Assembly (NCBI RefSeq): GCF_910588395.1
Contig: NZ_CAJUPA010000003.1
Location: 40,325-104,324, forward strand
Direction of reading: 5' to 3'
Origin: an uncultured Faecalibaculum sp.
GTDB lineage: Bacteria > Bacillota_I > Bacilli_A > Erysipelotrichales > Erysipelotrichaceae
DNA length: 64,000 nucleotides
Each line of letters starts with the position of its first letter. Position 1 is the stretch's first letter. The notes beneath the pieces are model-generated. The model saw only the letters and a program-made list of their open reading frames with translations, was not told the DNA's origin and made no database searches. This document shows positions 50,253-58,445 of this stretch, piece by piece. The position numbers and the translations under genes were made by a program.

Positions 50253-51191
50253 ATGATCAAGATATTCAAGACAGGGCAGCATGGCCTCATGGAACAGATC
50301 CGGCAGCCGGAAAAAGGGTGCTGGATCAGCGTGGTGGATCCGACCCGGGAAGAACAGAGATGGCTGGAAGAAGACGTGGGTGTGGTGCCGGAGTTTGTCC
50401 GCGCATCGCTGGACCCGGAAGAAACTTCCTACATTGACCAGGATGAGGAACGGGAACAGGTTCTGGTGATTGCGGATTACCCTGCCAGAGATCCGGAGGC
50501 AGTCAGTGACATCCCGACGTTTGTGACCCAGCCGGTGGGTGTGGTCATGATGAAGGGGTGCATCGTCACCATAGCGGGCGAGGAAAACGAACCTGTCAGC
50601 GAACTGGAAAGCGGACGGACCAGGGTGAACACCACCCAGAAAACCCGGCTTCTTCTGCTTCTTCTGCTGGCGATATCCCAGCGGTTTCTGTACTGTCTGC
50701 GGCAGATCGACCGACTGTCCAATCAGACAGAAGCCCGGCTGTACAAATCCATGAAAAACCGGGAACTGCTGCATATGCTGCAGCTGGACAAGAGCCTGGT
50801 CTATTTCTCTTCCTCCCTGAAAGCGGATGAACTGACCATCAACCGCATCATGCGGGGCAAGCTGATTCCTCACTATACAGAGGACACGGATCTGCTGGAA
50901 GACGTGCTGATCGAGTTTCGGCAGGCTGTGGAAATGTGCAGCAACTATTCCGAGCTCAACAGCCGCACCATGGATGGTTTTTCCAATGTCATTTCCAACA
51001 ACATGAACGACATCATGAAGGAGCTGACGGTGATCACGCTGGTCATGAGCATTCCCAACATGGTGTATGGTTTTTACGGCATGAATGTCACCGGCCTGCC
51101 TTTTCCCGTGATGTGGTGTCCGCTGGTGCTGTCCATTGTGCTTTGCATCGCTGTCTGGCTGTATTTCCGCCACTCCAGAACATTCAAGTAA
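50253..51191 (+). CDS. CorA-type divalent cation transporter
   Basis: A 312-residue CorA-family channel. The N-terminal alpha/beta cytosolic domain (VDPTREEQRWLEEDVGVVPE, FVTQPVGVVMMKGCIVTI) is followed by a long stalk helix and two C-terminal membrane helices linked by the signature FYGMNV (YGMNV variant of GMN). It takes up Mg2+ or transports other divalent ions. No ribosome binding site precedes the ATG. TATCAT with an extended TGG lies eight bases upstream, so the mRNA may be leaderless. It stands alone between two terminators. Confidence 0.93.
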   Translation: MIKIFKTGQHGLMEQIRQPEKGCWISVVDPTREEQRWLEEDVGVVPEFVRASLDPEETSYIDQDEEREQVLVIADYPARDPEAVSDIPTFVTQPVGVVMMKGCIVTIAGEENEPVSELESGRTRVNTTQKTRLLLLLLLAISQRFLYCLRQIDRLSNQTEARLYKSMKNRELLHMLQLDKSLVYFSSSLKADELTINRIMRGKLIPHYTEDTDLLEDVLIEFRQAVEMCSNYSELNSRTMDGFSNVISNNMNDIMKELTVITLVMSIPNMVYGFYGMNVTGLPFPVMWCPLVLSIVLCIAVWLYFRHSRTFK

Positions 51192-51228
51192 TCATCACAG
51201 GATCCCGACCGGTATCCTGTCAGCATCG

Positions 51229-51255
51229 CTCTGTCTGCTGCGGCAGAGTTTTTTT
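51229..51255 (+). terminator. terminator of the CorA-type gene
   Basis: CTCTG (51229-51233) pairs with CAGAG (51244-51248), with extra pairs in the loop, then seven T. Confidence 0.75.
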
Positions 51256-51366
51256 GTACTGGCTTCCGGCGACACCTTCCGGTTCAGACCCTGCCAGGGC
51301 TGCAGGCCCATCGACAGAAAAAAGGCCCTGTTTCAGCGAAACAGGACCGTAAAAGGGCGCAGACTG

Positions 51367-51882
51367 TCAGGCGGCTTTCTTCAGCATGGGCTGCAGGGAT
51401 TTCATGAGAATGGGGACCAGAACCATGCCCAGGATCAGGGTGGGGATCATGTAGCTGGCCTGATAGGCAATGGATCCGATCCAGTCAACACCCCAGACAT
51501 AGACACCGCTGAGAGTGCTGAAGAGAAAGCGCAGGGCGTTGGTGATCAGAACCCCGCTGTAAAACCAGCCGAAGTTCGGAAACAGGGAAGCCAGTCCGTA
51601 GGCGCCGAAGGCCAGTAGGTAATCCAGCAGGAATCCCATCAGGTCCGGGGTATACATGGGACCGGTGACAAACATGAGCAGCACGGCGAGCAGGCAGATG
51701 AACACGCCTTTTTTCCAGCCGAACTGATAGCTGGCCATGAGCAGGGGGATGGTGGAAATGCCCCAGCTGCCGCCGTTGGGCATCTGAAAGAAGGGGATGG
51801 CATTGGAGATCACGTCCAGGACCATGAACAGCGTGATGTAGAATGCCATGAGCACGAGCTCGCGGACTTGCAGATTCTTCAT
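51367..51882 (-). CDS. thiT: ECF transporter S component for thiamine
   Basis: A 171-residue membrane protein with six predicted helices. NGGSWGISTIPLLMASYQFG followed by WKKGV matches the thiamine-binding region of ThiT, and YTPDLMGFLLDYLLAFGAYG is another ThiT mark. A TPP riboswitch lies directly upstream on the same strand, which makes thiamine the substrate with high confidence. No ECF module genes are adjacent, so it shares EcfAA'T encoded elsewhere. The ribosome binding site GGAGG is ten bases from the ATG and is part of a hairpin in the riboswitch expression platform. Confidence 0.95.
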   Translation of the reverse strand: MKNLQVRELVLMAFYITLFMVLDVISNAIPFFQMPNGGSWGISTIPLLMASYQFGWKKGVFICLLAVLLMFVTGPMYTPDLMGFLLDYLLAFGAYGLASLFPNFGWFYSGVLITNALRFLFSTLSGVYVWGVDWIGSIAYQASYMIPTLILGMVLVPILMKSLQPMLKKAA

Positions 51883-51907
51883 AAAAAAAACACCTCCGTA
51901 TGAGGCG
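51883..51907 (-). promoter_or_regulatory. thiT expression platform: hairpin over the Shine-Dalgarno followed by T8
   Basis: On the minus strand CGCCTC (51907-51902) pairs with GAGGTG (51896-51891, with one G-U pair); the right arm contains the ribosome binding site. Eight T follow, then the ATG. The same structure can act as terminator and as a block to ribosome binding. Confidence 0.65.
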
Positions 51908-51937
51908 CAGGTTTAACGGCATGGATCAGTGATCGGC

Positions 51938-52028
51938 CGGAACTCCCTACGCTGGCATGACCCAGTTCAGGTTCGAAGGGACTGTGCCGTGCACATCTCA
52001 GCCGGATGGCGCCCCTGTCCAACGGAGT
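51938..52028 (-). promoter_or_regulatory. TPP riboswitch (THI element)
   Basis: The minus strand carries the conserved blocks in order: ACAGGGGCGCC, CGGCTGAGATG, TCCCTTCGAACCTGA, ACTGGGTCATGCCAGCGTAG and GGAGTTCC. These are the J3-2 TGAGA and P4/P5 pyrophosphate-sensing parts of the thiamine pyrophosphate aptamer. It represses thiT when TPP is plentiful. Confidence 0.97.
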
Positions 52029-52064
52029 CAGTATAAAACCGCGGTAAAGAATTGTCAAAGAGAG

Positions 52065-52093
52065 GAGAAAAAAGCCCGGTGGAATACCGGACT
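52065..52093 (-). terminator. terminator of the metallophosphoesterase-like gene
   Basis: On the minus strand AGTCCGGT (52093-52086) pairs with ACCGGGCT-type arm (52080-52073), then TTTTTCTC. Confidence 0.75.
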
Positions 52094-52118
52094 TTGATGC
52101 AGGCAGGCTGCCTGGGTT

Positions 52119-52979
52119 TCAGGCGCTGATGAGAATGTATACGATTTCCGGTGTGGCATTGAGCCGGGCATTGACTTTGATGCAGCCGGTGCCGGTGGAG
52201 ATGTAGTAGGGAAAGCCGATTCTGGTGGTTTCGGAGCGGTTGACGGTTTCGGATCCCGGCCAGCTTCTGTACCCGCCGAGGATGGGATAGGTGATCTGGG
52301 TGCCGTGGCTGTTGCCGCCCAGGGCATAGTCGATGCCGGCGGATTCCAGGGCTTCGCTGGCGAAGGGGTCGGTGTAATGGCTCACCAGTACGGTGTACTG
52401 ATCAGACTGCACGCACTGAAGGGCTGCCTGCCAGTCTTCCTGCGGGGAGATTCCCACCAGGCGGATGCCGGCGGTGGTCCGGTTGCAGATCAGGCGGCTG
52501 CTGTTGTCGATGACTTCCACCTGGCTGGCGTTGAAGATCTGCCGGACGAGGTCCAGACGTTCCGGGGATACCAGATCCTGTTCTCCCAGGACGGCGAATT
52601 TTCCCAGGGGAGCGGGGATGGAGGAAAGCCACTGAATCATCTGATTCTTCATCTCTTCTGTGACTTCGGCATCGGCATCGAAGAGATCCCCGCCGAATAT
52701 CAGGACCCGGGGATTCATGTTCTGTATCCGGTCGAAGACTTTCTGTGCCCGTTCGTGGGTTTCATACCGGCCGTATTCCAGATCGGTGAAATATACCAGG
52801 GACACATCGTTCATGTCCGCGGGTATGTCCCTGTTTTTCCAGCTCAGGGCTGTGGTGTTCAGGCTGCCGGGGTTGACGTAAATGGCCCGGTACATGGAAA
52901 AAGCCATGAACACGGCGATGCAGGTCAGGACTGCCAGTACAGCGATGAGTCGTTTCTGAAGCGTATCCATGTGTTTCAT
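52119..52979 (-). CDS. membrane-anchored metallophosphoesterase-like protein with altered metal site
   Basis: A 286-residue protein with one N-terminal membrane helix (about residues 10-28) and an extracytoplasmic calcineurin-like domain. Only part of the two-metal set is kept: Asp66 in FTDLEYG (the usual His is Glu68), GGDLFD (Asp98, Asp101), and His201 in VSHYTDP. The GNHD motif reads GEQD (Glu133, Gln134), and the GHxH motif reads GNSH (Asn223, His225). The protein may bind metal differently, act poorly or have become a binding protein. The start could be at 52979 or four codons on. Confidence 0.72.
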   Translation of the reverse strand: MKHMDTLQKRLIAVLAVLTCIAVFMAFSMYRAIYVNPGSLNTTALSWKNRDIPADMNDVSLVYFTDLEYGRYETHERAQKVFDRIQNMNPRVLIFGGDLFDADAEVTEEMKNQMIQWLSSIPAPLGKFAVLGEQDLVSPERLDLVRQIFNASQVEVIDNSSRLICNRTTAGIRLVGISPQEDWQAALQCVQSDQYTVLVSHYTDPFASEALESAGIDYALGGNSHGTQITYPILGGYRSWPGSETVNRSETTRIGFPYYISTGTGCIKVNARLNATPEIVYILISA

Positions 52980-53011
52980 TATAACAAAGAACCCGGAGCA
53001 GGCGGAAAAGG

Positions 53012-53039
53012 AACAGAAAAGGAACCGTTGCCGGTTCCT
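53012..53039 (-). terminator. RNase J gene terminator
   Basis: On the minus strand AGGAACC, loop, GGTTCCT (53039-53020), followed by TTTCTGTTCC. Confidence 0.7.
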
Positions 53040-53102
53040 GACTGTGTGCCGAAGCTGGGGCGGTTTGAATCAGAGCGTGGCTGCTTCCTGCATGGGGCAG
53101 GA

Positions 53103-55028
53103 TCATTCACTGTCTGTTTTCTTCTTTCCGACGGTTTTCTGGCTGGCAGCTGTCTGGTTTTCCTGGGGCCGGCGTCTGGGCCGGCGGGGTGCGGTGTGAT
53201 CCTGGGGCTGCCCGCCCGGTTTGTCGGATTTGTGCAGTTTCCGGTTGTGACCGGTCTGCTGCACCCGGCGTTTTCTGAGTTCGTCCATGGTCTGTCGGGA
53301 GTTCAGGATCACCGGAATGACAATGGGGTTCCGCCGGGTTTTCTTGTACAGGAACGGTTCCAGGGTGCTGCGGATGCAGTTCTTGATGTCCGAGAACGTC
53401 GTGCGTTCCTTCATCCGTTCGGTGAGGGAGTTGGCGACGATGAATTCCGCTTCCTTGATCAGGGACTGGGAGTCCTTGATGAAGACAAATCCCCGGGAGA
53501 CGATCACGGGTCTGGCCAGCAGCTTGTTTTCCTTGGAGTCGATGGCGATGATCACCGCCACCAGGCCGTTGTCCGCCAGAATCCGTCTGTCTTTGAGGAC
53601 TGCGGTGGACAGGCCCGATATATCATTGCCGTCCACATAGATGTCATCTCCCTGGAAGCGCCAGTCGCTGGCGATGACTTTTCTGTCTCTGAGCAGGAGC
53701 ACGTCGCCGTTGGCGCAGACGAAAATGTTTTCCGGCGGCATCCCGGTTTCAATGGCGGTCTGCCGGTGCTGCATGAGCATTTTGTACTCGCCGTGGATTG
53801 GCATGAAGTATTCCGGTTTCACCAGCTGCAGCATGAGTTTTTCCTCTTCCTTGGAGGCGTGGCCTGTGGTGTGCAGGTTGTTCAGGATGGATTTGTTCAG
53901 CACGGTGGCCCCGGAGCGGAACAGCTTGTCGACCACGGCGTTGACAGCGGCATCATTGCCGGGAATCGTGCCGGAGGAGAAGACCACGGTGTCACTGGGT
54001 TTCAGGTGAATGAACCGGTGGGTGCCCGCGGCGATCCGGCTCAAAGCCGCCAGGGGTTCGCCCTGAGAACCGGTGCAGATGATGCACACCTTGTCATCCG
54101 GTGTGCGGGCCAGGTCTTCGTGGGAGAGCATCTGGGAGTCCTTGATCTTGATGGTTCCCATTTTCCGGGCGATGTCCACGACGTTTTCCATGGACCGGCC
54201 GAATACGGCGACCTTGCGGCCGGTGGCCAGAGCGGCTTCGATGATCTGTCCCACGCGGTAGACGTTGGAGGCGAAGGTGGCAATGATCATGCGGTGTTTT
54301 GCATTGCGCATGATGCCCATGATTTCCCGGGAAACGTCCTTTTCGGAGATGGAAAAATCCTCCACGCCGGCATTGGTGCTGTCCGACATGAGCAATGTGG
54401 GCTTCAGCGCGCCGATGTAGGCCATTTTCTGGTAGTCGGCGTTGCGGCCAACGGGGGTGAGATCGAATTTGAAGTCACCGGTGTGGACGATGCTGCCGTT
54501 TGGCGTGGTGACCAGCACACCCAGGGAGTCGGGGATGGAATGGATCGTGTCAAAGAATCCCACCGTGAAATGTTTGGTGCGGATGCGGTAGTCCGAATCG
54601 ATTTCGATGATTTTTGTTTTTTCCAGGCCCTTGTGCTCCGAGAGCTTTTTCTGAATCAGCGCCTTGGCAAACCGCGGTGCGTAGATTGCATCGATGTTCA
54701 CCTGCTTGAGCAGGAAGGGAATCCCCCCGATGTGGTCTTCATGCCCGTGGGTGATGACCAGGATCTTGCGCTTTTTGTCCTGCCGTATTAAATGATGGTA
54801 ATCCGGGATGACATAATCGATGCCCAGCAGCTCGTCTCCGGGAAAGAGCACGCCGCAGTCCACGATGCAGATCTCGTTTTCGTGTTCGTAACAGTACATG
54901 TTCTTGCCGACTTCTCCCAGTCCGCCCAGGGCGTAGACCAGGGTATCCGTTTTCCGCACGGCATTGTCCTGACGGGCGGGGACATCGGCTTCCATATTAT
55001 CGTTTTTGTGATTCTTGTTTTCAGCCAT
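53103..55028 (-). CDS. rnjA: ribonuclease J
   Basis: A 641-residue metallo-beta-lactamase/beta-CASP ribonuclease with 5'-exo- and endonuclease activity in mRNA decay and rRNA maturation. It shows YALGGLGEVGKNMY, the zinc motif THGHEDHIGG (His94-His99), VHTGDFKFD, the beta-CASP blocks FASNVYRVGQIIEA and ICTGSQGEP, GNLHTTGHAS-like LNNLHTTGHAS and IHGEYKML. A 25-residue N-terminal and a basic Lys/Arg/Gln-rich C-terminal tail (after about 580) extend the core, which resembles RNase J1. Peptide deformylase lies upstream on the same strand, as in Bacillus. Confidence 0.95.
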   Translation of the reverse strand: MAENKNHKNDNMEADVPARQDNAVRKTDTLVYALGGLGEVGKNMYCYEHENEICIVDCGVLFPGDELLGIDYVIPDYHHLIRQDKKRKILVITHGHEDHIGGIPFLLKQVNIDAIYAPRFAKALIQKKLSEHKGLEKTKIIEIDSDYRIRTKHFTVGFFDTIHSIPDSLGVLVTTPNGSIVHTGDFKFDLTPVGRNADYQKMAYIGALKPTLLMSDSTNAGVEDFSISEKDVSREIMGIMRNAKHRMIIATFASNVYRVGQIIEAALATGRKVAVFGRSMENVVDIARKMGTIKIKDSQMLSHEDLARTPDDKVCIICTGSQGEPLAALSRIAAGTHRFIHLKPSDTVVFSSGTIPGNDAAVNAVVDKLFRSGATVLNKSILNNLHTTGHASKEEEKLMLQLVKPEYFMPIHGEYKMLMQHRQTAIETGMPPENIFVCANGDVLLLRDRKVIASDWRFQGDDIYVDGNDISGLSTAVLKDRRILADNGLVAVIIAIDSKENKLLARPVIVSRGFVFIKDSQSLIKEAEFIVANSLTERMKERTTFSDIKNCIRSTLEPFLYKKTRRNPIVIPVILNSRQTMDELRKRRVQQTGHNRKLHKSDKPGGQPQDHTAPRRPRRRPQENQTAASQKTVGKKKTDSE

Positions 55029-55172
55029 TGTGAATCCTTTCTGACATTGCGTTCAGCTCATTATACCACAGGAGACTGCTGCCGCCTTCCGGGGGACCGG
55101 GATGTGGCTGCCCGGTACAGAAATACTGCAGGTATGGAAACAGACTGCGGTGGCAGCCGGCCGGGCTGACAG

Positions 55173-55197
55173 CGAAAAGCCCCGGTCTGTGCCGGGG
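55173..55197 (-). terminator. def terminator
   Basis: On the minus strand CCCCGG, loop, CCGGGG (55197-55180), then CTTTTCG. It separates def from the RNase J gene. Confidence 0.7.
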
Positions 55198-55229
55198 ACA
55201 TGGATGGCCGGTGAAGGCTGCGGGCGGTT

Positions 55230-55790
55230 TCAGTAGACCTCTGCTTCGGGATCCTCCTTCATGGGATTGTTTCTGTCTATGCGGTCATAGAAAAGGATGC
55301 CGGAAAGATGGTCGATTTCATGCTGCAGGCAGATGGACAGGAACCCTTCTGCAGGAATGACGACGGTTTTGTCCTGCAGAAGGTCATAGGCGCGGACTTT
55401 GATCCGGGCATGCCGGAAGGCGTGGCCTTCGTGGTTTTCCGGAACGGACAGGCAGCCCTCTCCGCCTTCCAGATAGCTGTTCTGAACGGATTCGGAAATG
55501 ATTCTCGGATTTGCCAGGGCAAATTCCAGATTCTTCTCCGGATCATCCGGGTCAGGCACGACCACGGCGATGAGCTTTCTGGGGATTCCCACCTGAATGG
55601 CGGCGATGCCCACGGCGGGTTTCAGGTTTTCGGCTTCGGCGATTTCTTCATCCTGGGAGTTTCTGACATATTCCAGCAGTCCTTCCAGCAGCTGGCGGTC
55701 TTCCGGCCCCAGTGGAAGTTCAACTTGTGTGCTTTTTTCCCGGATCCGGGGATCGGTATCGGTAATGATCTGTTCTGTGGTTATCTTCAT
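55230..55790 (-). CDS. def: peptide deformylase
   Basis: A 186-residue metalloprotease that removes the formyl group from nascent proteins. The three motifs are present: GIAAIQVG (motif I), EGCLSVP (motif II, metal Cys) and LQHEIDHLSG (motif III, His-Glu-His). The insert before motif I and the length around 185 residues indicate the type II group typical of Bacillota. It is transcribed toward the RNase J gene, with a terminator between them. Confidence 0.96.
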   Translation of the reverse strand: MKITTEQIITDTDPRIREKSTQVELPLGPEDRQLLEGLLEYVRNSQDEEIAEAENLKPAVGIAAIQVGIPRKLIAVVVPDPDDPEKNLEFALANPRIISESVQNSYLEGGEGCLSVPENHEGHAFRHARIKVRAYDLLQDKTVVIPAEGFLSICLQHEIDHLSGILFYDRIDRNNPMKEDPEAEVY

Positions 55791-55866
55791 GGAGCTTATT
55801 TTACGTCATTTTTTCCCCTGTCTCAATTATGGTATTATGACTTGAGCGTCAAGGGGGGTGGACTGT

Positions 55867-57240
55867 ATGCACAAGGCAGCGGGAAAACAGCGGGATGGGT
55901 TCAGCCTGCATCTGTGCAGCGGGTATGACAAAGGACTCATGGCAGCTGTCTGGATCCTGATCATTTTCGGAACCTGCATGATCGCATCCACGGCAGTGGG
56001 ACAGACAACATCCAATGCGCAGGCCGTGCTCACCACGCTGATCCGGCAGCTGGTGTTCATCACCGCCGGCTATGGAGCCATGTGGCTGGTCAACCGGGTT
56101 TTCACCATGCAGCGGTTTTTCAGCTGGCGCTGGCTGATCATCATCGGCTATCTGTGTCTGATGGGGATCTGCTTCGTCTTTCCCGCCGTCAACGGCTCCC
56201 ACGCCTGGATCAATCTGAAGCTTTTCACCTTGCAGCCTTCCGAATTCGGAAAACCGCTGATGATCCTGCTGGTGGCTTCCTCTGTCTGGGCCATCCGGCG
56301 GCATCCCCGCATGAAAGTCGACTATGGTCAGTATTTCCGGCTGCCGCTGCTCTTTCTGCTGGCAGACATCATTCTTCTGACTCTGCAGAAAGACTTCGGC
56401 ACCCTGACCATCACCGCGGGCATTTATCTGCTGTGCGCTTCCATTCCCGACAACCCAGGAATCCGGAAACGGCAGCGCAGCACGCTGCTGGTGATTTCCC
56501 TGATCGTGATCGCTGCGGTGGGGCTCATGTATTCCGGTCTGCTGGCAGACATTGTCAGCCGGATTCCGGGCATGGAGCACATCGCTGTGCGGATCGAGAA
56601 TACAGTCAACCCCTATACTGATGTATACGGCGCCGGGTATCAGCCCGCCAATGCCCTGTACAGCATCGGCTCTTCCAATTTTCTGGGCCGGGGATTTGGC
56701 AATTCTGCCCGGAAATACGGGTATCTGACCCAGGCAGACAACGACTACATCCTGGCTGTGATCATCGAGGAACTGGGTGTGTTCGGGCTGGGGGTGCTGA
56801 CGCTCTGCTATGCCATGATCGAGTACAAGCTGTTCGGGTATGCCCTGAAAACCCGGGATACCGTCAGCAAGGTGATCCTGGCGGGCACCGGCACGTACAT
56901 TTTTCTGCATTTTCTGCTGAACGTGGGAGGCGTGTCGGGTCTGATTCCCATGACCGGCATTCCGCTGCTGTTCATCTCCTCCGGGGGATCCAGCCTGCTG
57001 GCGGCTTCCATGGCCATTGGCATCTGCCAGCGGGTGATTGCCCGGATACGGCGGCATGAAATGGGCCTGCGGCGGGCGGAAACGGAGTTTTCTGGCATTG
57101 TGGCGGACACCGGCAGCATGCAGACTGCAATCTTCACAGAGGAGTCTCTGACCGCCGAAAGAGAAGAACGGCCGCATCACCGGTCTGCGGGGCGCAAACG
57201 CAAAAAAGAGAAAAGGAACAGGAAAAGGGCAAGGATATGA
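55867..57240 (+). CDS. ftsW: FtsW/RodA family peptidoglycan polymerase (SEDS)
   Basis: A 457-residue membrane protein with about ten helices. SEDS marks are VNGSHAWINLKLFTLQPSEF followed by GKPLMI, LQKDFGTLTI with the catalytic-region Asp, NPYTDVYGAGYQPANALYSI, GSSNFLGRGFGNSARKYGYL, and the C-terminal GLIPMTGIPLLFISSGGSSL. It polymerises lipid II into glycan strands. The ATG at 55867 lies about ten bases after AAGGGGGG; an in-frame GTG at 55858 is too close. The basic tail (KRKKEKRNRKRAR) is unusually long. FtsW is preferred over RodA because of the VYGAGYQ/ADNDYILAVIIEELG form, but this is not decisive. It overlaps coaD by four bases. Confidence 0.88.
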   Translation: MHKAAGKQRDGFSLHLCSGYDKGLMAAVWILIIFGTCMIASTAVGQTTSNAQAVLTTLIRQLVFITAGYGAMWLVNRVFTMQRFFSWRWLIIIGYLCLMGICFVFPAVNGSHAWINLKLFTLQPSEFGKPLMILLVASSVWAIRRHPRMKVDYGQYFRLPLLFLLADIILLTLQKDFGTLTITAGIYLLCASIPDNPGIRKRQRSTLLVISLIVIAAVGLMYSGLLADIVSRIPGMEHIAVRIENTVNPYTDVYGAGYQPANALYSIGSSNFLGRGFGNSARKYGYLTQADNDYILAVIIEELGVFGLGVLTLCYAMIEYKLFGYALKTRDTVSKVILAGTGTYIFLHFLLNVGGVSGLIPMTGIPLLFISSGGSSLLAASMAIGICQRVIARIRRHEMGLRRAETEFSGIVADTGSMQTAIFTEESLTAEREERPHHRSAGRKRKKEKRNRKRARI

Positions 57241-57767
57241 AAGCGGTATTCTGCGGTACATTCGACCCGGTGACCCGGGGACATCTGGCACTGATTCAGC
57301 GGGCGGCGGGACTGTTCGATCATCTGTGTGTGGTCATTTCCCCCAATTCGGACAAGCACTGTCTGCTTTCTGCGGATCTTCGCCGCCGGCTTCTGGAGGA
57401 GTCCGTGGCCCATCTGCCCAATGTCAGCGTGATGGAGTTTGACGGGCTGGCTGTGGATGCAGCCAGGGCGGCAGGCGCCGGGGTGCTGGTGCGGGGACTG
57501 CGGTCCGCTGCGGATGCGGATTATGAATGCAACATGGCCGCCATGAACCGGCGCATAGCCCCGGACATCGAAACGCTGGTGCTGTTCTCCGCGCCGGAAG
57601 ACACCCTGGTTTCCAGCTCCAATGTCCGGGAGCTGCTGAAATACGGTCTGCCGGTGGATGATCTGGTGCCGGCACCGGTGAACCGGTGGCTGCAGGAAAA
57701 CCGGACAGCAAAGACGCGGCAGACCCATGACATCACTGGCTGCAATGACAAGGAGGAACAGAAATGA
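57237..57767 (+). CDS. coaD: phosphopantetheine adenylyltransferase
   Basis: A 176-residue nucleotidyltransferase for the fourth step of coenzyme A synthesis. It has GTFDPVTRGHLALI with the (H/T)xGH motif in TRGH, LVRGLRSAADADYE, MNRRIAPDIETL and SSSNVRELLKYG. The usual HxGH start reads TRGH, an accepted variant. About 15 residues at the C-terminus exceed the family norm. Its start overlaps ftsW (ATGA) and its end overlaps rnc by four bases, so ftsW, coaD, rnc and polC are one operon. Confidence 0.94.
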   Translation: MKAVFCGTFDPVTRGHLALIQRAAGLFDHLCVVISPNSDKHCLLSADLRRRLLEESVAHLPNVSVMEFDGLAVDAARAAGAGVLVRGLRSAADADYECNMAAMNRRIAPDIETLVLFSAPEDTLVSSSNVRELLKYGLPVDDLVPAPVNRWLQENRTAKTRQTHDITGCNDKEEQK

Positions 57768-58441
57768 AGACATTTACCGACTGGCTGAAAGACCGGGGGT
57801 TTGACCCGGTGAACCTGGAACTGTACCGGGAGGCGTGCACCCATTCCTCCTATGCCAACGAGCACCATTGCCCCGACAACGAGCGGCTGGAGTTCATGGG
57901 AGACGCGGTGCTGCAGGTCTGGAGCGCCGACAAGCTGTTCCATATGCAGCCGGCGATGCCCGAGGGACGGATGACCACGCTGCGGGCGCAGATTGTCTGC
58001 GAATCCACACTGGCCCGGCTCAGCCGCCGCTACGGCTGGAATGAGTTTCTGCTGCTGGGGGTGGGAGAAGAGCGCACCGGCGGCCGGACCCGGAAAAGCC
58101 TCATGGCCGATCACTTCGAAGCCTGCCTGGGCGCGCTGTATCTGGACCTGGGCTATCCGGCCGCTGCCAGGCTGCTGGATGAAATCATGCTGCCGGAGTT
58201 CACGGCGGAAAAAGGCGAAGATGTGACGGATTACAAAAGCCACCTGCAGGAAGTGGTGCAGGCTGATTCCCGCAAGACGCTGGAGTACCGCCTGCTGTCG
58301 GAATCCGGTCCGGCCAACGCGCCCACCTTCACCATGGGCGTGTATCTGGATGACATTCTGATGGGATCAGGTACGGCCGCATCCAAGAAAAAGGCGGAAC
58401 AGAAAGCCGCCCGGGATGCGTTCGAGAAGATGGCAAGGTAA
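57764..58441 (+). CDS. rnc: ribonuclease III
   Basis: A 225-residue double-strand-specific endoribonuclease for rRNA processing. The signature NERLEFMGDAVLQ holds the catalytic acidic residues. A second acidic site lies in MADHFEACLGALYLD. The C-terminal 70 residues form a dsRNA-binding domain (DYKSHLQEVVQA, GVYLDDILMGSGTAASKKKA, then EQKAARDAF). The start overlaps the coaD stop (ATGA), and polC begins five bases after the stop. Confidence 0.96.
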   Translation: MKTFTDWLKDRGFDPVNLELYREACTHSSYANEHHCPDNERLEFMGDAVLQVWSADKLFHMQPAMPEGRMTTLRAQIVCESTLARLSRRYGWNEFLLLGVGEERTGGRTRKSLMADHFEACLGALYLDLGYPAAARLLDEIMLPEFTAEKGEDVTDYKSHLQEVVQADSRKTLEYRLLSESGPANAPTFTMGVYLDDILMGSGTAASKKKAEQKAARDAFEKMAR

Positions 58442-58445
58442 CGGG

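Noticed and set aside
52305..54791. 828-codon plus-strand open frame opposite the RNase J and phosphoesterase genes
   Set aside because: Antisense of two well-supported genes; long only because of codon bias in a GC-rich genome.
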